Of a stretch of DNA of 64,000 bases, positions 56,720 through 64,000 are shown piece by piece. Numbering within the stretch: the stretch's first letter is position 1; each line of letters begins with the position of its first letter. The stretch covers positions 930,001 through 994,000 of the forward strand of contig JASGHI010000003.1 of the NCBI GenBank assembly GCA_049841155.1, given 5' to 3'. Below the pieces are notes generated by a model. That model made no database searches and was not told the origin of the DNA. It worked only from the letters and a program-made list of their open reading frames with translations. Position numbers and translations under genes: made by a program. Source of the DNA: ZC4RG30 sp049841155 (lineage in GTDB: Bacteria > Pseudomonadota > Gammaproteobacteria > Steroidobacterales > Steroidobacteraceae).

Positions 56720-57774
56720 CGCTCCTCCGAGTGCCGGCTGCGCCGGCTCACGTAGATGCTGCCGTGCACACCCGAAAGATCCCGCTCCAGCTCGAACACG
56801 TCCCCCTCCAGCGGGCGGGCCCGGGCGAGCACGGCCTCTATCGCCGCCATCTCGGCGGGTGCGAGCTCAAGGCTCATGGCGGCACGGGCCTCGGCGATCT
56901 GCGGCGTGGAATGCGCACCGACAATGGCACCGGCCACGGCCTCCTGCTGCAGCACATAGCGTGTCGCAATACTGGCGATGCTGCTGCCGCGGGCCAGCGC
57001 CACCGCGTGCAGCACCTGCAGCAATTGCTGCAGCAGCTCCCAGCCGCCGGCCGAATCGATGATGCGGCTGTACTTCTCGCGGAACGGACGCTCGGGGGCC
57101 GGCTTGCCCAGCCAGCGATCCGTCAGGAACGAGCCGCACAAGGTGCCGTAACACAGCAGGCCGACCCCGTACTGCGTGCACACCTTGGCCAGTTCACCGC
57201 CCGGCCGCCGGTCCAGAAGCGAGTACTGCACCTGCGTGCTGGCGATGGGAAAGCCGGCCTCGAGGATTTCGCGCGTGCGGCGGGCGCTGAAATTGGTGAG
57301 ACCGATCTGCTCGATGCTGCCCCTCTCCTTCAGCTTCACCAGATGCCCGAGCACATCCATCCAGCCCGGAACCTCGTAGTCCCACCAGTGGAACTGGACC
57401 ATCGGGATGCGCTCCAGTCCCAGCCGGGTCCGCGAACGCTCGACGATGTTTTCCGTGAACCGGAAATCCACATTGCGCAGGTCCGCGACGTCCGGAACGA
57501 ACTTGGTGAGCACGACGACGTCATCGGCAAGCCCCTGGCGCCGGCGCCGCCGCAGGAACTCGCCGATCTTCTCCTCGACGCCGAGATAGATATCACCGCA
57601 ATCGAAGGTGCGGATGCCCGCCTCGACGGCGGCCTGCATGCCGCCGAGGTCGTCCTCGACATTCTCCGGCCCGACACGGTTGGCGTACTGGCGCGCGAGC
57701 TGATATCCGCCCTTGATGACGCGCGTGATCCCGAACCCGTCCCGGAGCCGCACCGTCTGTCCGGTGATCTGCAT
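56716..57774 (-). CDS. Aldo/keto reductase
   Basis: A 352-residue NADPH-dependent oxidoreductase of the AKR barrel fold. The catalytic tetrad is complete: Asp58, Tyr63, Lys91 (VVLTKF) and His129 (QFHWWD). It has a longer C-terminus than typical AKRs (about 320), ending in a basic tail. It is 10 bp after a TonB receptor and overlaps an MFS carrier, which suggests it acts on a compound brought in by them. Confidence 0.88.
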   Translation of the reverse strand: MQITGQTVRLRDGFGITRVIKGGYQLARQYANRVGPENVEDDLGGMQAAVEAGIRTFDCGDIYLGVEEKIGEFLRRRRRQGLADDVVVLTKFVPDVADLRNVDFRFTENIVERSRTRLGLERIPMVQFHWWDYEVPGWMDVLGHLVKLKERGSIEQIGLTNFSARRTREILEAGFPIASTQVQYSLLDRRPGGELAKVCTQYGVGLLCYGTLCGSFLTDRWLGKPAPERPFREKYSRIIDSAGGWELLQQLLQVLHAVALARGSSIASIATRYVLQQEAVAGAIVGAHSTPQIAEARAAMSLELAPAEMAAIEAVLARARPLEGDVFELERDLSGVHGSIYVSRRSRHSEER

Positions 57775-57784
57775 GCGCAGCCCC

Positions 57785-59983
57785 CTACTCGAACCGCTTG
57801 GTCACGGTCAGCGCCAGGGTCCGCGGCCGGTTGATGATGATGCCGTCCGGATACAACCCGGCGACGATGCGGAACACGTCGATCTGCGTATCGTCGTTGG
57901 TCACATTGTTGATGTTCAGCACCGCGTCCCAGCCGCTGTCGCTGCGCAGTCCGAAGCGCAGATTCAGCAGGGTGTAGGCATCGAGCCTGACGTAGGAGGC
58001 ATTGTTGGGGCGGTATTCCGTATTGCGTCTGCCGACGTAGTTGAGGTCACCACCCACATGCGCCCGCAGCAAACCCAGCGGCCATTCGTAGCGCGTGGAC
58101 AGCGCTGCGGTGAAGTCCGGCACATAGGGCACATGGTCGCCATCCAGGCCGCTGGCGGGCAGCGGGTTGTCGCGCACCAGCTGCGCATCGGTCTTCGCAA
58201 GGCCCAGCGAGATCTCCCAGGAGTCGACCGGGAACCATGCGAGATCGAGCTCCGCGCCGCGGATCTGCGCGCCACCGCCATTGGCTCGGTAGGGAAAGCG
58301 GCCGCCGGGACCGACGGCCTCGGCGGAGAGCTGGATGTCGTCCCAGTCGATCAGGTACACGGCCGGGTTGAAGCGCAGGCGGCCGCCCAGCAAGGTCGCC
58401 TTGTAGCCCAGTTCGTAGTTCACCAGCGAATCCGAATTGAACCCCTGCGGGATCGTGACGCCAGCAATCAGCGCGGCGACCTGGTCGTTGGTGCCGCCGG
58501 GGCGGAAGCCTTGCGCCACCTGCAGGTAGGCCATCTGGTCCTCATCGAACTTGTAGGCCGCATTGGCGCGGAAGATGGTGCCGTTCTCCTCCGAGTGCAG
58601 CTTGTTGCCGAGGCCGGTGCCTGCGGCGCCGGAAAACCCGGCAATGTTGTTGGCGATCTCGTCGATCCCGAAGTGGTAGTAGCGCGCTCCGGCCGTCAGC
58701 GTCAGACGGTTGGTGACCTCCCAGGACAGCTCGCCGAAGGCCGCGTATTCCCTGAGATCGGTATCGATGATGCGGTTGAGCGAGTATCCCGGCGTGTACA
58801 CCACGTGCCCACCCGGCGCCGGCTGGATGGAGCTCCTGAAATCGCGGTCCTCGCGCTGGCTGAAAAGACCGAAGAGATAGCCCAGACGCTGCGGCTGCAC
58901 CGAAGCCAGGCGCAGTTCGAAGGTATCGAGCGTCGTCTGCTTGGGCTGGATGATGGCGCTGCGGCCGGCGCCGTACGCCGGCCTGCCGACGAAGCGCTGC
59001 ATCACCATCGAGGAATCGCGGCTGAACTCGGCATCGCGGTCCATGCGCGAGGCAACCGCCGTGAGGCGTCCGGCCGGCAGGTCGAATTCGAAGGTGGCGT
59101 TGTACAGACGCATCTTGTCGACGAAGGCCGTATCGACGATGTCCGCCTGGAAATAGTCCTTGCCCGGCGACAGCGCCGCGCCCAGGTAGTCCACACGGTT
59201 GAAATACACCGGGCCCTCGGCCTGCATGTCCTGGATCATCGCCATCAGCGAGAAGCGCCAGTTGTCGGCAGGTTCGAAGCGCGCCGTCAGGCGGCCCGCC
59301 CTGACGTCCGAGCCATTAGCGTTGCGGCGGAACATGTTGTCGATGTACCCAGCCGAGTTGCGGTACATGCCGGCAGCGCGCAGCGCGCCCTTCTCGCCCA
59401 GGGGCACGTTGACGGCACTCTGCAGCTGCCAGCCGCTGTCGCCGCCCTCGATGCTCTCGACACCAAGCTGCACATAGCTGTCCGTCACGCCGAGCTGCGG
59501 CTTGCGGGTGATGTAGCGGATCGTGCCCGCCAGCGAACTGGAACCGAAGGTGGTGCCCTGCGGACCCTTGAGCACTTCGACGCGGTCGATGTCGAACAGG
59601 CGCACGTCGGGCTGGCGGCCACCGCCGTCCTGCGCGTTCTCGCCCGTGATGATGACCTCGTCGAGGTACAGTCCCACGGTACCCGCACCCGCGGAGTTCA
59701 CGCCGCGCACGATGTAACGCCGGTCACCCGAACCCTGCTCCAGAATCGACAGGCCCGGCACCAGGCGGAAATAGTCGCCGAAGTCCACAGCGCCGATGTC
59801 CTGCAGCGTTGCGCCGCCAAGGGCCTGGATGGAAAGGGGCACGTCCTGCACATTGGCGTCGCCGCGCTTGGTGGCGCTGACGACGACCTCCTCCAGCGGC
59901 GACTCCGCGGCCAGCGCGGCAGCGGCGAATGTCATGGAAACAAGACAGGCCGGAATCCCGGCCTGGAGGCGCGAAAATCTCAT
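57785..59983 (-). CDS. TonB-dependent outer-membrane receptor
   Basis: A 732-residue receptor with a signal peptide (cut near ALAAESP), a TonB-box-like EEVVVSATK, and a plug domain with DVPLSIQAL and DRVEVLKGPQGTTFGSSSLAGTIRYITRKP. The 22-strand barrel ends in Phe-Glu rather than a terminal aromatic. The start at 59983 has AAGG upstream. The family of this type often imports hydrophobic or carbohydrate ligands rather than siderophores; I cannot name the ligand. It is divergent from a LysR gene. Confidence 0.9.
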   Translation of the reverse strand: MRFSRLQAGIPACLVSMTFAAAALAAESPLEEVVVSATKRGDANVQDVPLSIQALGGATLQDIGAVDFGDYFRLVPGLSILEQGSGDRRYIVRGVNSAGAGTVGLYLDEVIITGENAQDGGGRQPDVRLFDIDRVEVLKGPQGTTFGSSSLAGTIRYITRKPQLGVTDSYVQLGVESIEGGDSGWQLQSAVNVPLGEKGALRAAGMYRNSAGYIDNMFRRNANGSDVRAGRLTARFEPADNWRFSLMAMIQDMQAEGPVYFNRVDYLGAALSPGKDYFQADIVDTAFVDKMRLYNATFEFDLPAGRLTAVASRMDRDAEFSRDSSMVMQRFVGRPAYGAGRSAIIQPKQTTLDTFELRLASVQPQRLGYLFGLFSQREDRDFRSSIQPAPGGHVVYTPGYSLNRIIDTDLREYAAFGELSWEVTNRLTLTAGARYYHFGIDEIANNIAGFSGAAGTGLGNKLHSEENGTIFRANAAYKFDEDQMAYLQVAQGFRPGGTNDQVAALIAGVTIPQGFNSDSLVNYELGYKATLLGGRLRFNPAVYLIDWDDIQLSAEAVGPGGRFPYRANGGGAQIRGAELDLAWFPVDSWEISLGLAKTDAQLVRDNPLPASGLDGDHVPYVPDFTAALSTRYEWPLGLLRAHVGGDLNYVGRRNTEYRPNNASYVRLDAYTLLNLRFGLRSDSGWDAVLNINNVTNDDTQIDVFRIVAGLYPDGIIINRPRTLALTVTKRFE

Positions 59984-60087
59984 GAGGTGACCTTGCAGAA
60001 AGCCGCGCGGCACGGCCGGTTTGTTATCCGCGGCGGCGATCTTTCCATGCCCTGATCCGCCGAACCATGCTATGTTTTCAATTGATA

Positions 60088-60104
60088 CATTGTTTCTCTC
60101 AATG
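60088..60104. promoter_or_regulatory. LysR-type binding site candidate
   Basis: CATTG-N7-CAATG is a perfect inverted repeat that contains ATTG-N7-CAAT, a form of the T-N11-A LysR box. It lies in the 135-bp divergent space between the TonB receptor and the LysR gene. An extra CAAT at 60079-60082, six bases before ATTG, makes an overlapping half-site series. TTGATA (60082-60087) could be a -35 box. Confidence 0.5.
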
Positions 60105-60118
60105 AATAGGCTCGTTCC

Positions 60119-61081
60119 TTGCTGAAGCGTCTGAGCTCTCCGGACCTGCGGCTGCTGCGCGTCTTCCACGAAGTCGCCCGGCTCAAGGGCTTCACCGCCG
60201 CAGAGGGCGCGCTGGAGCTGAACCAGCCCACCATCAGCAACCACATCAAGACCCTGGAAAGCCGCCTCGGCCTGTCGCTTTGCGAACGCGGACGGGCCGG
60301 ATTCCGGCTGACCCACGCCGGCGAACAGCTGTTCCAGGCAACGCAGACGCTGGAGCGCCAGCTGGCCGGCTTCGCGAGCATGCTGTCGCAGATCCGGGAG
60401 CAGATCTCGGGTCATGTCCGCATCGGCATGCCGCACATCCTGTCACGCTTCCCGAACCTGGTCGGAGTGCCCAAGGCCATCGCACGGATCCGCGAGCAGA
60501 ACCCCGACATCCAGGTCGAGATCCACCTCGACCACCTGCAGGAAATCGTCAACGGCGTGATCGAAGGCCGCTACGACCTCGGCATCGGGCCGCTCCAGGC
60601 ACGTTCCGGCAAAGTGGACGTGATCCCTCTTTTCAAGGTACCGGCAAACATCTACTGCGCGCGCTCGCATCCGCTGTTTTCCCGCGGCGACCGCCACATC
60701 ACGGCGGCCGAGCTGCGCAAATGCCAGAGCGTGATGCACCAGTTCGACCTGGAAAGCCAGAAGCCCTTCGATCCGGCACGCGCGACCCTCACGCGCTCTT
60801 CGGAGACTTCTGTGTTCTACGTGCTCTCCGGGCAATACATCGGCTACCTGTCGGAATACGTCGCCGAGCCGTGGCGGCAGAAAGGCGAGTTGCGCGCCAT
60901 CCGGCCGGAAACCTTCGGCTACCAAGCCGCCGGCGGAATCGCGATGCAGAAGCAGCGCATGCACAGCGCCCTGCTGCGGGTCGTGACCGATGCGCTGGTG
61001 GCCTCGCACCGGGAAGCCGCATCCGCCGACCGGCCGGCGTCTACAATGAAGACCACCCTCCCCGGCTCCACCGATGGTTGA
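60119..61081 (+). CDS. LysR-family transcriptional regulator
   Basis: A 320-residue regulator with an N-terminal winged helix (residues 8-66: FHEVARLKGFTAAEGALELNQPTISNHIKTLESRLG) and a substrate-binding domain of the usual size. The start is TTG at 60119, since the ATG at 60102 leads to an early stop. It probably controls the divergent receptor-reductase-MFS set and itself. Its inducer is unknown. Confidence 0.9.
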   Translation: MLKRLSSPDLRLLRVFHEVARLKGFTAAEGALELNQPTISNHIKTLESRLGLSLCERGRAGFRLTHAGEQLFQATQTLERQLAGFASMLSQIREQISGHVRIGMPHILSRFPNLVGVPKAIARIREQNPDIQVEIHLDHLQEIVNGVIEGRYDLGIGPLQARSGKVDVIPLFKVPANIYCARSHPLFSRGDRHITAAELRKCQSVMHQFDLESQKPFDPARATLTRSSETSVFYVLSGQYIGYLSEYVAEPWRQKGELRAIRPETFGYQAAGGIAMQKQRMHSALLRVVTDALVASHREAASADRPASTMKTTLPGSTDG

Positions 61082-61090
61082 CCGCAGCCC

Positions 61091-61435
61091 ATGAATGCTT
61101 CCCTGCCCGCCTGCCCGCAATGCGCCTCGGCCCTCACCTACGAGGACGGCCCGAACTTCGTCTGCCCCGAATGCGCCCATGAATGGGCCCGGGAAGCCGC
61201 CGCGCAGCCCGGGGAAGAAGTCCGCGTGGTCCGTGACGCCGTCGGCAACGAACTGCAGGATGGCGACAGCGTCACCGTCATCAAGGATCTGAAGGTGAAG
61301 GGTTCCTCGTCCGTCGTCAAAGTAGGCACCAAGGTGCGCAACATCCGCCTCGTGGACGGCGACCACGACATCGACTGCCGCATCGACGGCATCGGCCAGA
61401 TGGGCCTGAAATCCATGTACGTGAAAAAGGCATGA
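61091..61435 (+). CDS. yjdM: YjdM/PhnA zinc-ribbon protein
   Basis: A 114-residue small protein with a zinc ribbon: CPQC at residues 8-11 and CPEC at 25-28. A beta-barrel PhnA domain follows (NELQDGDSVTVIKDLKVKGSS). It resembles E. coli YjdM, long called PhnA but not required for phosphonate use. It is 9 bp after the LysR gene and overlaps the mechanosensitive channel gene as ATGA. Confidence 0.92.
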   Translation: MNASLPACPQCASALTYEDGPNFVCPECAHEWAREAAAQPGEEVRVVRDAVGNELQDGDSVTVIKDLKVKGSSSVVKVGTKVRNIRLVDGDHDIDCRIDGIGQMGLKSMYVKKA

Positions 61436-63318
61436 ACATCCTCAGGACCGCATTGCTGGCCGCGCTGCTGGCAGCCGCCGCGACCCAGGCCGCCGGGCCG
61501 GCTGTGCCCCCCTCCACCAGCGACTCCCGGGCAGTGATGTCCGCCGAGCAGGTGATCGGGATGCTGGACGACACGGTGGACTGGTACCGCACGCTCGGCA
61601 CCCAGCAGCAGGCCGCCACCCAGCCCAGCGAGCTGCTGGTGCTGTACGCGAATCGCCAGGCGGCAGACAAGGTGATGGCCATCGCCTTCGAGATCGCGCG
61701 CGCCAATGCCGAACTGCTCAGCAGCGAGGAGGGACTGGCGCGCGAGCGTGCCGCCGCAGACGCGCCGCAGTCCCTCACCCGCCTGCAGGGCGAACTGAAC
61801 GGGCAACGCGCAAGCCTGCAGGCGCAGATCGATGCCGCAAAGGCCGAGCAGGCCGGCGCGCGGCCCCCGGCGCGGGCGCAGCTGCAAGCACGGATCCAGG
61901 CATTGCAGGGGCAGCTCGACCTCATCAACGCGCGCCGCAATCTGCTGGCCAACCAGTCGCAATTCGAATGGGAGACCGATGTAGCCGGCTTCGGCGCCAA
62001 CGCGCTGAAGGCGCACATCGATGCCATCGCTGCGTCGATTCCCAATGCCTCCGGTGCGGGCGCGCCGGCAACAGCTGCGGCGGCTGCCGCCAAGCCTGCC
62101 GACGCCGCGCAGGCCGGCGCCGTCACCACCGCACTGCAGGCAGAGGATCAGGGCATCTGGGGTCTGGCAGCAACGGCAATGCGCCTGCGCACCAAGCTCG
62201 CCACCATCCGCGCCATCGAGGAACGCACACAGGAACTGCAGGAGATGTTCGACGGCATCCGCGAGCCACCGCAGGAACGCCTGCGGCAGCTGGCGGCGCA
62301 GGGCGATGCACTGTCCGCCCAGTCGGGCGATGCAACGACGACGGGGCTGCGCAGCATGCGCGACCAGTACGACACGCTGGCGTGGCTGTTCCAGCAGACC
62401 TCGGCAATGGTGGCGCCGCTGAGCAAGGTGGACGTGCTGCTGACACAGTACCGGCGCAATCTCGACACCTGGCATGAGCTGGGGCAGCGCCAGCTTTCCG
62501 GAACATTGCGCGCGCTGCTGGTGCGTACCGGCATTTTCCTCGCGCTGCTGGCGCTGGTGCTGGGGGCGGCCCACCTGTGGAAGCGCGCCGTATACCGCTA
62601 CGTACTGGACGGGCGACGCCGCGCACGCCACATGCTGCTGCGCCGGATCCTGACCTGGGCGCTGGTGGCCGCCATCGCGATCTGGATGTTCGCCACCGAG
62701 ATCGGCTCGCTGGCCACCTTCGCCGGGCTGATCACCGCCGGCCTCGCAGTGGCACTGCAGAGCGTGCTGGTATCGGTGGTGGGTTATTTCTTCCTCGTGG
62801 GCAAGTACGGGGTACGGGTCGGCGACCGCGTGCAGATCGGCAACGTGACCGGCGAGGTGGTGGATCTCGGGCTGGTGCGCTTGCATCTGATGGAGATGAA
62901 GGGCGACGGAGCGAACCTGAGCCCCACCGGCCGCATCGTCGCATTCGCGAACTCAGTGGTGTTCCAGGCATCCGGGGGCCTCTTCAAGCAGATTCCCGGC
63001 ATTGACCTCACCTGGCACGAAATCACGCTGACGCTGCCCCCCGATGTGGATCATGCGGCGATGAAGCAGCAGCTCGCGGATGCCACGAGCACCGTATTGC
63101 AGGAGTACCAGGAGGACATCCTGCGCCAGGCGCAAAAAATGCAGCGTGATGCCTCGGTGCTGCGTCCTGGCGACATGCAGCCACAGGTGCAGCTGCACTT
63201 CTCGGCCTCGGGCGTGGAGGCGCTGGTCCGGTATCCGGTGGTGCTGCAGGCGGCCGCTGCAATCGACGAGCGGGTATCACGCGAACTGCTCGCCGTGACC
63301 ACCGGAACCGCCAGGTAA
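61432..63318 (+). CDS. MscS-family mechanosensitive channel with large periplasmic domain
   Basis: A 628-residue protein. A signal peptide (1-20) is followed by a long, mostly helical periplasmic domain (about 30-345) with coiled coil and an Ala-rich stretch. Three to four membrane segments follow (about 360-470). The pore helix and beta domain contain LITAGLAVALQSVLVSVVGYFFLVGKYGVRVGDRVQIGNVTGEVV, the MscS signature. The pore helix is less Gly/Ala-regular than E. coli MscS. It probably releases solutes on osmotic downshock; its translational coupling to yjdM is curious. Confidence 0.87.
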   Translation: MNILRTALLAALLAAAATQAAGPAVPPSTSDSRAVMSAEQVIGMLDDTVDWYRTLGTQQQAATQPSELLVLYANRQAADKVMAIAFEIARANAELLSSEEGLARERAAADAPQSLTRLQGELNGQRASLQAQIDAAKAEQAGARPPARAQLQARIQALQGQLDLINARRNLLANQSQFEWETDVAGFGANALKAHIDAIAASIPNASGAGAPATAAAAAAKPADAAQAGAVTTALQAEDQGIWGLAATAMRLRTKLATIRAIEERTQELQEMFDGIREPPQERLRQLAAQGDALSAQSGDATTTGLRSMRDQYDTLAWLFQQTSAMVAPLSKVDVLLTQYRRNLDTWHELGQRQLSGTLRALLVRTGIFLALLALVLGAAHLWKRAVYRYVLDGRRRARHMLLRRILTWALVAAIAIWMFATEIGSLATFAGLITAGLAVALQSVLVSVVGYFFLVGKYGVRVGDRVQIGNVTGEVVDLGLVRLHLMEMKGDGANLSPTGRIVAFANSVVFQASGGLFKQIPGIDLTWHEITLTLPPDVDHAAMKQQLADATSTVLQEYQEDILRQAQKMQRDASVLRPGDMQPQVQLHFSASGVEALVRYPVVLQAAAAIDERVSRELLAVTTGTAR

Positions 63319-63363
63319 GGTCCTGCTCCGCCAGCACGCCTTTCCTACGGCACGATGCGCTGG

Positions 63364-64000
63364 CTACGGGTCCGGCACATCCGGTACCCGAGTGCTTCGC
63401 TGGGCAAACAGCGCATTCACCAGCCGATCGATCTCTGCCTTGGGCAGCTGGCGCGCAATGGCCCTGGAGCCATAAAGGCTCACGTGCGCACCATCCATCG
63501 TGTAAGGCAGGCCTTGCGCCGTGAGATGCCCCTTTCCGAAGCGGGGATCGAACAATTCGTCACGCCCAATGAATACGGCTCCGGGTATGGATGCGATGGA
63601 CGCACGCAGATCGCCTTCGGCTCTGGCAACCAGCACCGCCTCCTTCGATTCGATACGACTCAGATCCAGTGTCTCGCCCAATTTGCTCGCCAGCAGATAT
63701 GAATAGTTCACGTTGCTGTCGTAGGCGGGCGGGCTGGGCATCACGAGCACATTCTTGCCAAGCGACGTCAGCCACTTGATCAGGCGAATGGTTTCGGACG
63801 GACGGCCGAGATTGTAGGTCTCGAGCCACGCTCCGCCGAGAATGACGGCGTCATATTTTGTAGCGTTGCGCCTCAGGAACTCCCGGTTCGCGAGGCACTG
63901 CGCATAAGCACGGCTGGCCTTGGGACCGATGAAGGAATCATCGAGGGCCGGATAGCACCAGTTGGTGGATACCGCGGAGATCGCGAAACCATGTGATTTG
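63364..64000 (-). CDS. OafA-type acyltransferase, C-terminal SGNH domain (partial)
   Basis: An open frame of 211 codons to the right edge; its 5' part is outside the window. The visible part matches the SGNH extension of OafA-like O-acetyltransferases: SAVSTNWCYPALDDSF, a second Cys in AQCLANREFLRR, YDAVILGGAWLE and a C-terminal catalytic DGAHVS (Asp-x-x-His). The N-terminal acyltransferase-3 membrane domain is inferred, not seen. Such proteins acetylate surface sugars. It is convergent with the channel gene, 45 bp away. Confidence 0.8.
   Translation of the reverse strand, partial: KSHGFAISAVSTNWCYPALDDSFIGPKASRAYAQCLANREFLRRNATKYDAVILGGAWLETYNLGRPSETIRLIKWLTSLGKNVLVMPSPPAYDSNVNYSYLLASKLGETLDLSRIESKEAVLVARAEGDLRASIASIPGAVFIGRDELFDPRFGKGHLTAQGLPYTMDGAHVSLYGSRAIARQLPKAEIDRLVNALFAQRSTRVPDVPDP

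Overview
The window is GC-rich (roughly two thirds G+C), densely coded chromosomal DNA from a gammaproteobacterium. Supporting signs are FimV and FimX (type IV pilus regulators), MiaE, the EpmA/EF-P/EpmB system, PrmB next to AroC, ParC/ParE, CvpA-PurF and a RibB fusion with a degenerate RibA half. A member of the Nevskiales/Steroidobacterales/Xanthomonadales side of the class would fit, but that placement is inference. No tRNA, rRNA, insertion sequence, prophage, CRISPR array or riboswitch was recognised.

Region 1 (1-16311, minus strand) is a long co-directional run read from high to low coordinates: prmB, aroC, asd, fimV, truA, accD, folC, dedD, cvpA, purF, a receiver-Ser/Thr kinase fusion, miaE and the oppA-oppB-oppC peptide transporter, which is cut by the left edge. 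Many junctions are ATGA or TAATG overlaps, so translational coupling is likely.

Region 2 (16304-22632) holds sco1-psd-epmA, efp (minus), epmB and fimX. With epmA, efp and epmB together, the enzymes that make and attach beta-lysine to EF-P are complete apart from the hydroxylase. fimX ends opposite parC. The 381-bp gap between them holds two inverted copies of a 120-bp structured element whose stem sequences differ but keep pairing; this is the most unusual object in the window.

Region 3 (23014-41224) holds parC (frameshifted as read) and parE on the minus strand, then xseB-ispA-dxs on the plus strand. Next is a minus-strand run: a histone-deacetylase-like gene, glyA, nrdR, ribD, ribE, ribBX, ribH, nusB, thiL and a Ser/Thr kinase fused to a cyclic-nucleotide-binding domain. 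ettA is divergent at the far end.

Region 4 (41225-52254) has a MarR-controlled EmrAB-type tripartite efflux operon, purL with a DUF1820 gene, an orphan T6SS-type FHA protein and a DUF502 membrane protein.

Region 5 (52211-64000) is more accessory. It has an EamA/RhtA exporter, a DUF485-ActP symporter pair with an unusual coiled-coil-like insertion, and an MFS/aldo-keto reductase/TonB-receptor set divergent from a LysR regulator with an ATTG-N7-CAAT site between them. It ends with a YjdM-MscS pair and the 3' part of an OafA/SGNH acyltransferase cut by the right edge.
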